Origin: Natronosalvus rutilus
GTDB taxonomy: Archaea; Halobacteriota; Halobacteria; Halobacteriales; Natrialbaceae
Reading direction: 5' to 3'
Assembly: GCF_024204665.1 (NCBI RefSeq)
Contig: NZ_CP100355.1
Coordinates: 1,965,451 to 2,029,450, forward strand
DNA: 64,000 nt
A model generated the notes under the pieces. It saw nothing but the letters and a program-made list of their open reading frames with translations, had not been told where the DNA came from and did not search any database. Shown one piece after another: positions 1-8,255 of this stretch. The first letter of the stretch is position 1, and the number at the start of each line of letters is the position of its first letter. The translations under genes were made by a program, and so were the position numbers.

Positions 1-1
1 C

Positions 2-538
2 AACAACACGAAACTCGGCGTCTGGTTCTTCCTGGCGTCGGACGTGGTCGTCTTCGGAGCGGCCATCGGCGCGTTCGTGTTCATGCGCATCCACATGGGG
101 TGGTCTGCCTGGGAGTTCGACGCGATCCCCATGGCCGGACTCGTCAACACCTACATCCTGTTGACCTCGAGTTTCACGGTCATCCTGGCGCTGGTGATGG
201 CCGAACGCGGGAACAAGAAGGGCCTGCTCACGACGATGAGCGTGACGGTCCTGCTCGGCCTGACGTTCATGGGCGTCAAGGGCTGGGAGTGGAGCCAGAA
301 GTTCTCTCACGGCGACTACTGGTTCAGCGGCCTCGAGTACTCGATCTATTACGTCACGACGGGCCTGCACGCCCTGCACGTGATCCTGGGGCTGCTCGTC
401 GCCGGCTTCATGATCTACCGCGTGGCCACGGTCGACGCCTACCTCGAGGATCACCGGCCGGTCGAGTACTTCGGGCTCTACTGGCACTTCGTCGACATCG
501 TTTGGGTGTTCCTGTTCCCGCTGTTCTACCTGATGTAG
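2..538 (+). CDS. haem-copper oxidase subunit III, 5'-truncated by window edge
   Basis: The reading frame is open from base 2 and ends with TAG at 536-538, so the start lies outside the window. The 178 visible residues hold about five hydrophobic helices. The segments NTKLGVWFFLASDVVVFG and GLHALHVILGLLVAGF, and the closing YWHFVDIVWVFLFPLFYL, are typical of cytochrome c oxidase subunit III. This is an integral membrane subunit that supports the proton-pumping core of terminal oxidases. The YWHFVD motif near the C-terminus is a family hallmark. The subunit type (aa3 or other) cannot be told because subunits I and II are not in the window. Confidence 0.9.
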   Translation, partial: NNTKLGVWFFLASDVVVFGAAIGAFVFMRIHMGWSAWEFDAIPMAGLVNTYILLTSSFTVILALVMAERGNKKGLLTTMSVTVLLGLTFMGVKGWEWSQKFSHGDYWFSGLEYSIYYVTTGLHALHVILGLLVAGFMIYRVATVDAYLEDHRPVEYFGLYWHFVDIVWVFLFPLFYLM

Positions 539-741
539 GCGGCGGGCGGGAGCCCCGACTGTTCTGTTTTCGCGTTCGAGGTGTTTTCAAGGTCCGTCCT
601 GTTTCGTCTTCAGATACCCTCGAGCGGTGCATTTCGCGGTCAATTCACGGAGAACTGCCTCGAGAAGCTACTCTCGACCGCGTACTCGAGGACCTGGCTC
701 GAGAATTCAGACTCGTCTGTCTTCGGTACTGCCGTCCAGCC

Positions 742-2031
742 CTACTTGGGCCGCGGCGTTGGCAACGACCGGTGCCGTCGCGGCGGAACCAGATAGTTCG
801 CCCGGCGTCGAACGGTCATGTACTGGAGGATTCCGTTGTTCGTCCGCGCGCCGATTGCCGACTGTTCGGCGACGTCGGTCCCGTTCATCGCCTCGCGCGT
901 TTTCACGAAGTCCTCGATGCGACGCTGGTGGGAGAGAAAGTGCAGGCCCGCCTCGTCGTCGTCCGTCGAGTTGAAGTCCCGACGAAGGATGATCGGTTCG
1001 TCGTTCTCGCGGGCACGCGCTGACTTCTGGGAGTGGCCCACGGTCCCGTACTCGCGGGCGTCCTCGAGCGTGTGCGCCGGGCAGTCGCCTAGCTGACTCG
1101 AGTCGCCGAGGTTGTCGCCCGCACCCTCGATTTTCCCCTCCTCAGCGTGGGCCGGGCAGAACATCTTTCGTTCGCGGATCGTTCGGCTGTCCTGTTCGTA
1201 CCACTGGTCGAGCGAGAGGCGAATGCGAGAAAGGTGCGTCGTGGTGCCCTCGGCGAACGGCCCCTCCTGGATTGTCACACGGTCCTCGGAGGCCTGGTTC
1301 TTTTTGAACCCGGATTTGAAGCCCATGAACATCGGAGCGTCCTCGGAGACGGGTTCGCTGTTGGGAATCCCGCGAACGCCGTCCTGATTTTCGGCGGGTA
1401 ATCCGGCCCCCGTGAACCCGGTTCTGCGTTCCTCGGCCTCGAGGACGCCCTCGAGCGTGGCCTCGACGTCGACGCCGTTGATCGACTCGAGTTCGCCGGT
1501 GAGCGCTTCTTCGGCGCTCAACACGACCGATCCGCGGTCACTGGCGAGGTGGAACATGGCGTCGTAGCTATCGAACTCGGGCGTCTCGATGGGTGCGAGC
1601 GCCGTCGGCTCGGGTAGGTCGACGTGCTCTGGCAGGGACTCGTCGAACCGGTCGAAGTAGGTGGGACCGTAGCCGACGGTGAACAGCAAGCCCTCGTTGC
1701 TCCGGGCGTAGGCTCGCTCGAGGGTTTCGAACGCCGTCTCGACCTGCGTGCGCTCTTCGTCGGTCGGACTGCCGCCGATGTACGAGAAGTGGAGGGTGAC
1801 GTGGTGTTCGGGGACGAGCGGGTTGCCGTGCTCGTCGGTCCGCTGGGCGGCCGTCCAGGCGTGCTGGCGCTCGGGGAGTTCCTCGAGGCCGCCGGCGTCG
1901 ACGCCTCGAGGCGGAGCGTCCGCATCTCCGCTCTCTCGATCCAGGCAGGCGGAGAGGGCGCTCGCACCGCCGATGGCGACGGCGCTACGGACGAAGGATC
2001 GGCGCGAAATCGTGCGCGACGAACGCGTCAT
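742..2031 (-). CDS. Tat-exported lipoprotein, DyP-type peroxidase-like
   Basis: The 429-residue product starts with a twin-arginine signal (SRRSFVRSA) followed by a lipobox ending LSAC with Cys29. This predicts Tat export and lipid anchoring outside the membrane. The body resembles dye-decolorizing peroxidases: MGFKSGF near residues 236-242 stands where DyP proteins have GFxDG, and GHSQKSAR (His333) followed by ILRRDF and LHFLSHQRRIEDF matches the region around the haem-ligand histidine. Two CPAH motifs (Cys292 and Cys317) lie in between and are not standard DyP features. Haem binding and peroxidase activity are inferred from the fold only. The gene runs toward the oxidase gene, and the 539-741 gap between them shows no gene. 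Confidence 0.65.
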   Translation of the reverse strand: MTRSSRTISRRSFVRSAVAIGGASALSACLDRESGDADAPPRGVDAGGLEELPERQHAWTAAQRTDEHGNPLVPEHHVTLHFSYIGGSPTDEERTQVETAFETLERAYARSNEGLLFTVGYGPTYFDRFDESLPEHVDLPEPTALAPIETPEFDSYDAMFHLASDRGSVVLSAEEALTGELESINGVDVEATLEGVLEAEERRTGFTGAGLPAENQDGVRGIPNSEPVSEDAPMFMGFKSGFKKNQASEDRVTIQEGPFAEGTTTHLSRIRLSLDQWYEQDSRTIRERKMFCPAHAEEGKIEGAGDNLGDSSQLGDCPAHTLEDAREYGTVGHSQKSARARENDEPIILRRDFNSTDDDEAGLHFLSHQRRIEDFVKTREAMNGTDVAEQSAIGARTNNGILQYMTVRRRANYLVPPRRHRSLPTPRPK

Positions 2032-2120
2032 ATTCGGCTCTCGGGACTACGCGGTAATGGGGGTTGTGGTGGGTCGCGTGACCGACAGGTGCTTTGCCAT
2101 TCGCCACGTTCGATGTTGCC

Positions 2121-2567
2121 ATGGAACAACTCGAGGTGTTCGAGACGATCGACGCCCCACCGGAGACCGTCTGGCAGGTCCTCCTCGAGTTCGACGCCTA
2201 TCCCGAGTGGAACCCGTTTCTCCGCTCCGTAGAGGGACTCCCCGTCGAAGGAGAGCGGCTGTCGATCCGCGTCCGGTTGCCGGGTGGCCGGACTAGAACG
2301 ATTCGAACGACGGTGCTCACCGTCGAGACGAACCGTCGGATCGTCTGGCTCGGCCGGCTAGGGGTCCCGTTCGCCTTCGATGGCTACCACGAGTTTCACC
2401 TCGAGCCGATCGACGGCGGACGACGGACGCGGCTGCTCCAGCGGGAGACGTTTCGAGGAGCGCTGGTACCGGTACTATTCCACCGACGTCGAATCGAACG
2501 GGGCTTCCGCGCGATGAACCGGGCGCTCAGGAACCGAGCGGAGCGCCGGGTTCGGGCGACCGTCTGA
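2121..2567 (+). CDS. SRPBCC-family lipid/ligand-binding protein
   Basis: This 148-residue protein begins MEQLEVFETIDAPPETVWQV and continues with EFDAYPEWNPFLRSVEG. This is the usual N-terminal strand, helix and W-N-P pattern of the SRPBCC (START/Bet v1-like) superfamily. A C-terminal helix follows FRGALVPVLF. The family binds hydrophobic ligands or acts in polyketide-type chemistry, but the ligand cannot be read from sequence. The ATG at 2121 is preferred over an in-frame ATG at 2094 because the conserved fold begins right at it. The protein has no signal peptide and is cytosolic. Confidence 0.8.
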   Translation: MEQLEVFETIDAPPETVWQVLLEFDAYPEWNPFLRSVEGLPVEGERLSIRVRLPGGRTRTIRTTVLTVETNRRIVWLGRLGVPFAFDGYHEFHLEPIDGGRRTRLLQRETFRGALVPVLFHRRRIERGFRAMNRALRNRAERRVRATV

Positions 2568-2616
2568 ACGTAGCTTCGAGAGGGTCGGCGCGCCGAAATC
2601 GAAACCTGATGACGGG

Positions 2617-3288
2617 TCAGGACGACGGGTCGAGCCGCGACAGCGCCTCCAGGGACGTGATCTCGTGGGTAGGCTCGCCGTCGTAGCCGAACTCGGTGAA
2701 GGTGTAGTCTTCGCGGTGAGGGCGACGAATGAACGCCGAGTCAATCTCGAGGGCCTCCGCGACCGCGACGTCGACCCAACTGTCGCCGACGTACAGCGGG
2801 TTCGCACATCCCAGGTCGCCGATCGCGCGCTTGAGGTAGTACGGCGTGGGTTTCTTTCGTCTGATGCCGTCGACAGTCGGCTCGCGGCCGTAGTACGGGT
2901 CGAACGCCTCGAGTTCGAAGTGGTCGACGATGTTCTCGATGGTCTCGTGCTGGTTGTTGCTCACGATGGCCATCGGGGCGTCGAGCGTCTCGAGCGTCGA
3001 CACGTCGTCGTAGAGCGTCTTGTTCCCGTTCAGGAGTTCCTCACGCTGGACCTCGATCGCCGCCCGTTCGCGGGCCGCCCAGAGTGATTCCGGCTCGAGG
3101 TCGTACCGATCGGTGACGGCCTCGAGTTCGTCGATCGTCGGGGAAATCAGGGTCTCGAGGTCGTCCTGGGCGGGGTCGTCGATGCCGTGGCGTTCGAACG
3201 CGAGGGTCATCGCTCGCGTGAGCGCCTCGTAGCTGGTCGGGGTCGTCAACACGCCGTCGTTGTCGAAGACGACTGCGTCGTATGCCAT
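2617..3288 (-). CDS. HAD-superfamily hydrolase
   Basis: This is a 223-residue haloacid-dehalogenase-type phosphatase. Motif I is FDNDGVLT at residues 8-15 (nucleophile Asp plus the +2 Asp), motif II is IVSNN with the Ser, motif III is the lysine in RRKKPTP, and motif IV is YVGDSWVDV. The helical cap between motifs I and II fits phosphoglycolate phosphatase-like C1-cap enzymes. The substrate is unknown. The catalytic set is complete. It is transcribed away from the DUF6735-type gene, with a repeat-bearing intergenic region between them. Confidence 0.85.
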   Translation of the reverse strand: MAYDAVVFDNDGVLTTPTSYEALTRAMTLAFERHGIDDPAQDDLETLISPTIDELEAVTDRYDLEPESLWAARERAAIEVQREELLNGNKTLYDDVSTLETLDAPMAIVSNNQHETIENIVDHFELEAFDPYYGREPTVDGIRRKKPTPYYLKRAIGDLGCANPLYVGDSWVDVAVAEALEIDSAFIRRPHREDYTFTEFGYDGEPTHEITSLEALSRLDPSS

Positions 3289-3344
3289 TCAGCGGAGATA
3301 GGGGGCGAGAGGGTTTTGGCCTTACGCCCGGTGGGCTCTGGGGT

Positions 3345-3424
3345 CGTCAAATCGTCAAATCGTCAGATCGTTGGATCGCTGGACCGTCGAATGGCTGGGT
3401 CGGCAGGCTGTTGGACCGGCGGGG
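3345..3424. repeat. decaying 8-bp tandem repeat, about ten units
   Basis: From 3345 the sequence can be cut into consecutive octamers: CGTCAAAT, CGTCAAAT, CGTCAGAT, CGTTGGAT, CGCTGGAC, CGTCGAAT, GGCTGGGT, CGGCAGGC, TGTTGGAC, CGGCGGGG. The first two are identical and the later ones drift. The period of 8 is not a multiple of three, so it is unlikely to be coding. It lies in the divergent gap (3289-3592) between the HAD gene and the interrupted DUF6735-type gene. No gene is seen in that gap. Confidence 0.6.
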
Positions 3425-3592
3425 TCGTCCAACCCTCGAGTCGTCGATACCCCGCTGACGACCCTCGAGTTCAAGTACCAGTCCGCGGCCAGAGGGTGGT
3501 GATGCACTCCCGTTCGCGTATCCGAGTCGTCCGTCGGGTCGTTGCTCGCCCCTCTCGACGGCCGATCCAGCAACACCGATCGAGGTGGCACG

Positions 3593-4147
3593 ATGGGGCA
3601 TTGAGCGCTCGTCGCCTACCGTCGCCCCGACCGACTCTACGACCTCCGGTACAGCCACTGGGGCGGCGACGAACTCAGCGTCCTCGAATCCCTCCCCGTC
3701 GACACGCCACTCGCAGGCGGGCGAATCGACTCCGACCTGCTCGCCGACTCCGTCGCCCTGGACAGCGTCCTCACCGACTACCTCGATCCCTGTGGATACG
3801 AGGCGCTGATTCTGGTTTCACCCGAGTACGAGATTCGCGCCTACCGCGTCTGCTGGCTTGAGTGGGGTGACGGCCGAGAACAGGGCCGGGGCGCACTCGT
3901 CGCCGTCGAACCGGGCGAGCGCGACCTTGCCGTCCGGACCTGGTTTCGCGCCACGAAGACCGCCCTCGCCGACGTCGTCGAGATGGGCGTCCTCTCGCGG
4001 CGGGCCGCCCAGTCGTACCTCGAGGCCCGAATCGCCGAGGACGAGAACGGCTACTTCTACACGTACGGAGACGCCGCCGACGTCGATGTGGACGACGGAC
4101 CGACGGATGCGTTCGACGCGTTTCTCGGTAGCGAGGGGCTCGAGTGA
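3593..4147 (+). pseudogene. DUF6735-like gene interrupted by an in-frame TGA at codon 4
   Basis: The ATG at 3593 is preceded by a good Shine-Dalgarno-like GAGGTG (3582-3587). It reads Met-Gly-His and then TGA (3602-3604). The same frame then runs open for 180 codons, beginning ALVAYRRPDRLYDLRYSHWG and ending LE-stop at 4145-4147. From memory, haloarchaeal DUF6735 proteins begin MGHRALVAYxRPD, so the stop stands exactly where CGA (Arg) is expected: one C-to-T change. No other frame disruption is seen. The first in-frame ATG after the stop is near codon 130, too late to give a full domain. It could be a recent nonsense mutation, a strain polymorphism or a sequencing error. The family function is unknown. 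Confidence 0.75.
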
Positions 4148-4207
4148 GTGTCTCGAGCGAACGACTCGGAACGTGCGAACCGCACAACTCGAAAAACTGA
4201 ATGCGAT

Positions 4208-5143
4208 TTACGCTTCGACGTAGTCGAACCACTCCTCGTACTCGTCGGTCCGGCGCTCGACGACGTCGAAGAACGTCTGCTGGATCTCCTCGGTGATCGG
4301 CCCGCGGGTTCCCTCGCCGATCGTAACGTTGTCGACGCGCTTGATCGGCGTCACCTCAGCGGCAGAGCCGGTGAAGAAGAGTTCGTCGGCCGTGTTGAGT
4401 TCGCCTCGCGAGATGGAGACGGTGTCGTGGACGGTGTAGCCCAGGTCGCGGGCGATCCGGATGACCGCGTTGCGGGTGATGCCGTCGAGGATCGACTCGG
4501 AGAGGCCGGGCGTGAAGATTTCGCCGTCCCGCACGAGGAAGATGTTCTCGCCGGGGCCCTCCGCGACGTTGCCCTCCTTGTTGAGGACGATGGCTTCGGC
4601 GAACCCGTTTCGGCGGGCCTCCTCGCCGGCCAGCAGGCTGTTGACGTACAGGCCAGTGGTCTTCGCATTCGTCGGAATCTGGCTCGAGGCGTGCTTGCGC
4701 CAGGAGGAGACTTTGACGTCGATGCCGTTCTCGATGGCGTCCTCACCGAGGTAGGCGCCCCAGGGCCAGACGGCGATGGTCGTCTTCGTCGGACAGTCCT
4801 GGGGGCTGACGCCGAGACTCTTGTAGCCGTAGTAGACGAGTGGACGGATGTAACACGACGAGAGATCCTGGCGGCGGATGAGTTCCTTCGTGGCTTCCGT
4901 CAGTTCCTCGTGGGAGTGGCCGATTTCCATCTCGTAGGGCTTGCAGGACTGGAAGAGGCGGTCGACGTGTTCCTCCCAGCGAAAGAGCGCGGGCCCGTTC
5001 TCGGTGTCGTAACAGCGCGCCCCCTCGAAGACGCCGGTCCCATAGTGGAGTCCGTGCGTGAGGACGTGGGTCTGTGCGTCCTCCCAGTCGACGAACTCGC
5101 CGTCCATCCAGATCGTGTCGACGTCCATCTCGTCAAATCCCAT
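4208..5143 (-). CDS. ilvE: branched-chain amino acid aminotransferase
   Basis: This is a class IV PLP aminotransferase of 311 residues, close to the usual BCAT length. It carries out the last step of Val/Leu/Ile synthesis, with glutamate as amino donor. Seen: HGLHYGTGVFEGARCY near residues 30-45, the PLP lysine at about residue 161 in IPTNAKTTGLYVNS, and NVAEGPGENIFLV plus ESILDGITR for phosphate and cofactor binding. A longer in-frame start at 5320 would add 59 non-conserved residues and run into the divergent epimerase gene. The ATG at 5143 (MGFDEMDVDTIWMDGEFVDW) matches where the fold begins. Confidence 0.92.
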   Translation of the reverse strand: MGFDEMDVDTIWMDGEFVDWEDAQTHVLTHGLHYGTGVFEGARCYDTENGPALFRWEEHVDRLFQSCKPYEMEIGHSHEELTEATKELIRRQDLSSCYIRPLVYYGYKSLGVSPQDCPTKTTIAVWPWGAYLGEDAIENGIDVKVSSWRKHASSQIPTNAKTTGLYVNSLLAGEEARRNGFAEAIVLNKEGNVAEGPGENIFLVRDGEIFTPGLSESILDGITRNAVIRIARDLGYTVHDTVSISRGELNTADELFFTGSAAEVTPIKRVDNVTIGEGTRGPITEEIQQTFFDVVERRTDEYEEWFDYVEA

Positions 5144-5307
5144 ACCCAGGGGGACGAAGCCCTTCGTAATGAACGTTGGCGATTGCTCGTGCGCCGTTCT
5201 CGAGTGTGGGTCGATTACACTCGAGTAACTCACACGTGTGACGGCCATCCGAGCGTCTCCCTCGCCGCCTCCGGCACCGTTTTGACCCTCTCGAGCGAGC
5301 GTCCGGT

Positions 5308-6297
5308 ATGGACACCGCACTCGTCATCGGCGGCACGCGATTCATCGGCCGCCACCTCGTCGACGACCTCCTCGCACACGACTACGACGTCACCCTCTTC
5401 AACCGCGGGAACCACGACGACCCCTTCGCCGAGGACGACCGGGTCGACCACGTTCAGGGGGACCGAACGAACGACTCGGCGCTCGAGGCCGCCGCGGCGG
5501 ACGTCGATCCGGACGCGGTCTTCGACTGCGTGGCCTACTACCCACGGGACGTGCGCGCGGCCACCGAGATCTTCGCCGACGTCGACGCCTACGTCTACAT
5601 CTCGAGCGGGGACGCCTACGGCCGCGAGGAGATTCCGAAGCGGGAGGACGAGACGCCGATGCGACCCTGCAGCCCCGACCAGGCGACCGACGAGTCGGAC
5701 GACACGTATGGCAATCGCAAGGCCGAGGGCGACCGCGCGGTCGTCGCCGCGGCCGACCGGGGGGTGAACACCATGTCCGTCCGGCCCTGCATCGTGTACG
5801 GCCCCCACGATTACACCGAGCGACTGGACTTCTGGCTCGACCGCGTCCTGGAGTACGACCGCGTGATCGTCCCCGGCGACGGCACCAACGTCTGGCACCG
5901 CGCCTACGTCGAGGACGTCGCCAGCGCCCTCCGGATCGTCGCCGAGCGGGGTGAGCCGGGCGAGTTCTACAACGTCGGCGACCGCCGGATCGTCACGCTC
6001 GAGGAGATGGTCGATCTGATCGCCGACACCGCAGATAGGGACGTCGAGGTCGTCCACGCCGGCCCGCGCGAACTCGAGGCCGGCGGCCTCTCGACGGACG
6101 ACTACGTCCTCTACCGCGACTACCCGCACGTCCTCTCGACCGCGAAACTCGCCGCCCTCGGCTGGGAGTCGACCCCACTCGAGGAGGCGATGGCGCGGAC
6201 GCTCGAGGAACACGAGGCGAGCGACCGGGACGGGAGCGAGTACGATCCCGGACGGGACGCCGAAGAACGGGTGCTTGGGATTCTCGATACGCTCTAA
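5308..6297 (+). CDS. NAD-dependent epimerase/dehydratase (extended SDR)
   Basis: This 329-residue SDR protein begins MDTALVIGGTRFIGRHLV, a GxxxxxG Rossmann nucleotide-binding loop in the atypical GGTRFxG form. It also shows FDCVAYYPRDV, YISSGDAYG, a downstream YGNRKAEGD, which supplies the Tyr-xxx-Lys pair, and VRPCIVYGPHDYTERLDFWLDR. The GGTRFIG form is shared with chloroplast RNA-binding/NDP-sugar epimerase-like and isoflavone-reductase-type members, so the substrate is not certain. It stands alone, divergent from ilvE, about 9 kb from the sugar cluster. Confidence 0.82.
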   Translation: MDTALVIGGTRFIGRHLVDDLLAHDYDVTLFNRGNHDDPFAEDDRVDHVQGDRTNDSALEAAAADVDPDAVFDCVAYYPRDVRAATEIFADVDAYVYISSGDAYGREEIPKREDETPMRPCSPDQATDESDDTYGNRKAEGDRAVVAAADRGVNTMSVRPCIVYGPHDYTERLDFWLDRVLEYDRVIVPGDGTNVWHRAYVEDVASALRIVAERGEPGEFYNVGDRRIVTLEEMVDLIADTADRDVEVVHAGPRELEAGGLSTDDYVLYRDYPHVLSTAKLAALGWESTPLEEAMARTLEEHEASDRDGSEYDPGRDAEERVLGILDTL

Positions 6298-6331
6298 ACG
6301 GGGACCGGGTCAGCGAACGAGCCAATGGCGG

Positions 6332-6685
6332 TTAGCCGTCTCGCTCGAGCCGTTCCCGCCGTCGTTCGAACTCGTCGTCGGAGAGGTCGCCGCGGGCGTA
6401 TCGCTCGCGAAGAACCGAGAGCGATCGGTCGTCACTGCCGTTCGTTCCGCGGTCGACCATCGAGTAGACGAGGAAGAGGGGGATGGCGATCAGGGCGCCC
6501 ATCCAGAGAAGCCCCCAGAGACCCATTGCTCCACCGAAGAGCCCCCATCCGTCTCCCATCATTCCACCCCAGGTGCTCTCGCCGCCGTGGGCGGCGACCG
6601 ACTCGGTCGCTCCGACGAACAATGGGATCGCGAGCATCGCTGTTTGGCGACCAGTACGTCCGACGGTTTCGATTCGTGGTGTCAT
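6332..6685 (-). CDS. membrane protein with Met/Gly-rich segment and SHOCT tail
   Basis: This small protein has 117 residues. An N-terminal helix or signal-like segment (residues 15-32) is followed by HGGESTWGGMMGDGWGLFGG, rich in Met, Gly and Trp. A second transmembrane helix spans about residues 58-76. The last 30 residues (LRERYARGDLSDDEFERRRE) are a SHOCT domain, a short helical pair common at the ends of bacterial and archaeal membrane proteins. The Met-rich stretch would face outside the cell, as in the two neighbouring metal-module proteins. The role is unknown; a link to copper or silver handling is inferred from the neighbours. Confidence 0.75.
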   Translation of the reverse strand: MTPRIETVGRTGRQTAMLAIPLFVGATESVAAHGGESTWGGMMGDGWGLFGGAMGLWGLLWMGALIAIPLFLVYSMVDRGTNGSDDRSLSVLRERYARGDLSDDEFERRRERLERDG

Positions 6686-6730
6686 GTTGTATTCACTTGT
6701 TTTGGTAGTTGCGGGGATCGGATCTGACGG

Positions 6731-7063
6731 TTAGCACCCGTTCCCCTGGCCGTGTACCTGTCCGTCGTCGTGGGTACCGGCCATGTGCTGGTTCATATCG
6801 TCGATACTACCGCTTGCGTGTGAGTCCATGCCAGTTCCATGCGTGCCGGTTTCGTGCATGCCAGCTCCGTGTGATCCCGCGTGGTCGCCATCGCCGTTCA
6901 CGTGACCGATCATCCAGGCGATCCAATCGGCTCCATCGGTTTCTGTAGCCGTGTCGTTTCCAGCTGTGTCGTTGCCATGTGCGCCGACCAGCGGCACGGC
7001 GACTGCGAGTCCGACGACTGCAATCGCGACGAGTAGCCAGCGTCCGAGCGTGGTAGATATCAT
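6731..7063 (-). CDS. secreted or anchored His/Met-rich protein, putative metal binder
   Basis: This protein has 110 residues. A Sec-type signal or anchor (residues 8-28, ending VPLVGAHG) is followed by a low-complexity region with about a dozen His and six Met, for example HGAGMHETGTHGTGMDSH (residues 65-82), and a final Cys. His-xx-Met and Met-His pairs of this sort are typical of periplasmic copper or silver binders, but no named family is recognised. It is cotranscribable with the SHOCT protein (45 nt gap). The upstream region carries a dyad and direct repeats described separately. Confidence 0.7.
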   Translation of the reverse strand: MISTTLGRWLLVAIAVVGLAVAVPLVGAHGNDTAGNDTATETDGADWIAWMIGHVNGDGDHAGSHGAGMHETGTHGTGMDSHASGSIDDMNQHMAGTHDDGQVHGQGNGC

Positions 7064-7129
7064 GGTCGATCTCCTCAGTTACTCGTAGACCGGACCAGGG
7101 GTTATCGACGAGGGTGTGAACACACGCAG

Positions 7130-7189
7130 GAGAACGTCCGAGAACGTTTATGGTGCGATCTAATCGTTTCTTGCGAACGAGATCGTTCG
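7130..7189. promoter_or_regulatory. candidate operator/promoter upstream of the His/Met-rich gene
   Basis: A perfect 7-bp inverted repeat with a 2-bp spacer, CGAACGA-GA-TCGTTCG, lies at 7174-7189. Two direct copies of GAGAACGT are at 7130-7137 and 7140-7147. On the minus strand the sequence at 7145-7152 reads CCATAAAC, a plausible TATA element for the gene starting at 7063. The dyad would sit just upstream of it, where an archaeal activator commonly binds. The rest of the 7064-7355 gap shows no gene. Which regulator binds is not known. Confidence 0.4.
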
Positions 7190-7355
7190 TACGTGCCGAA
7201 TTTGGCCATCGAACGGCTACCGAGACGCTGACCGGAGCTGATCGCTGACAACTACGTTCGGGAGCACCTCTCGAGTCACTCTCACCCTCACCCGCAATCT
7301 GGCTGCCTGGGAACCGTCGCTGAACGGGTTGGACAGCGGCGTCGATAAACGACGT

Positions 7356-7955
7356 TCAGCCGGGGCGATTCGGCTCCTGACCCAGGTCGTCGCTGGGATA
7401 AATGCGATAGGTTCGGCCTTGCCGTTCCCGATACAACAGCCCCCGTTTCTCGAGGGCGTTCACGGTCTGGCTCACCTTGCTCTTCGAGAAGTTCGATCGG
7501 TCACGCAGTTCGATTTGCGTGATACCAGGGGATTCGAGTACCGGGGCGAGCACCCGCCGCTCGTCCTCCGGGAGGAGGTCCAGCACGCGGGCTCGAGGCG
7601 CTGATTCCGCGTTACCTGCCGTATTCGCGGTGTTCGGCTGTACGTTCGCGTTCGGCGGGTCTTCGACCGTCGAGGCGGCAGGCTCCGTCGTATTCGTCGG
7701 GAACCGAGCGCTGGTTTCGGCGGGCGACTGACTCTCGCGGACGACGAGATAGAGGCCACCGACGGCGACCGAGACGAAGAGCGCCCCGAGCAGCGGCCAC
7801 AGCGCCCCCAATCCAGAGGGGGACCCCATCATCGATCCCATCATCTGACCGTGAACGCGCTGTTGCTGGTAGAGTTGCCAGCTCAGCGCGCCACCGACGA
7901 CGAGAACGGCGGCGAGGGCGAGTCCGACTACGAGGTCGACGCGGCGTCGATCCAT
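7356..7955 (-). CDS. membrane-anchored winged-helix regulator with Met-rich external loop
   Basis: This protein has 199 residues counting from the ATG at 7955; an in-frame GTG three codons upstream is possible. The cytosolic N-terminus MDRRRVD is followed by TM1 (about 8-26), a short loop with RVHGQMMGSMMGSPSG (about 33-48), TM2 (about 52-73), a Pro/Asn/Thr linker, and a winged helix at about 125-185 (EDERRVLAPVLESPGITQIE, then SKSKVSQTVNALEKRGLLYR and a wing ending RTYRIYP). The wHTH resembles the DUF7343/MarR-like domains of haloarchaea. The positive N-terminus puts the loop outside and the DNA-binding domain inside. Its place between a His/Met-rich protein and a CopB-like ATPase suggests metal sensing; this is inference. 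Confidence 0.78.
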   Translation of the reverse strand: MDRRRVDLVVGLALAAVLVVGGALSWQLYQQQRVHGQMMGSMMGSPSGLGALWPLLGALFVSVAVGGLYLVVRESQSPAETSARFPTNTTEPAASTVEDPPNANVQPNTANTAGNAESAPRARVLDLLPEDERRVLAPVLESPGITQIELRDRSNFSKSKVSQTVNALEKRGLLYRERQGRTYRIYPSDDLGQEPNRPG

Positions 7956-8255
7956 CAGGCCCACCTCGAGTCGTCACGGTACTCGCTCATGGGTACTCGT
8001 TAGCGAGGCTCCCTGGTACCAGTTTTGATTCGGTCGCGCATCACTGCCTGGATGGGGACAGTCGGCAACTGCGACCGAGTAGAGCCGGTCGGCGAATCAG
8101 ACGGGTGCCGGTGGCCCGCGGACACCACCGACCAGAGAAGGAAACAGCGTCTGGTTCGCGGGGGAGGGCGCTGTCCGTCTCGAGTTCGCCGGTCACGATC
8201 ACCCGCCGACCGGACGTAGACTCTTCACACGTGACAGCGTATACTGACCTATCGC

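Noticed and set aside
4148-5767. 539-residue open frame antisense to ilvE and running into the epimerase
   Set aside because: It is a mirror of high-GC codon use; it has Arg/Thr/Ser-rich low-complexity protein with no family, and both real genes are clearly coded on the other frames.
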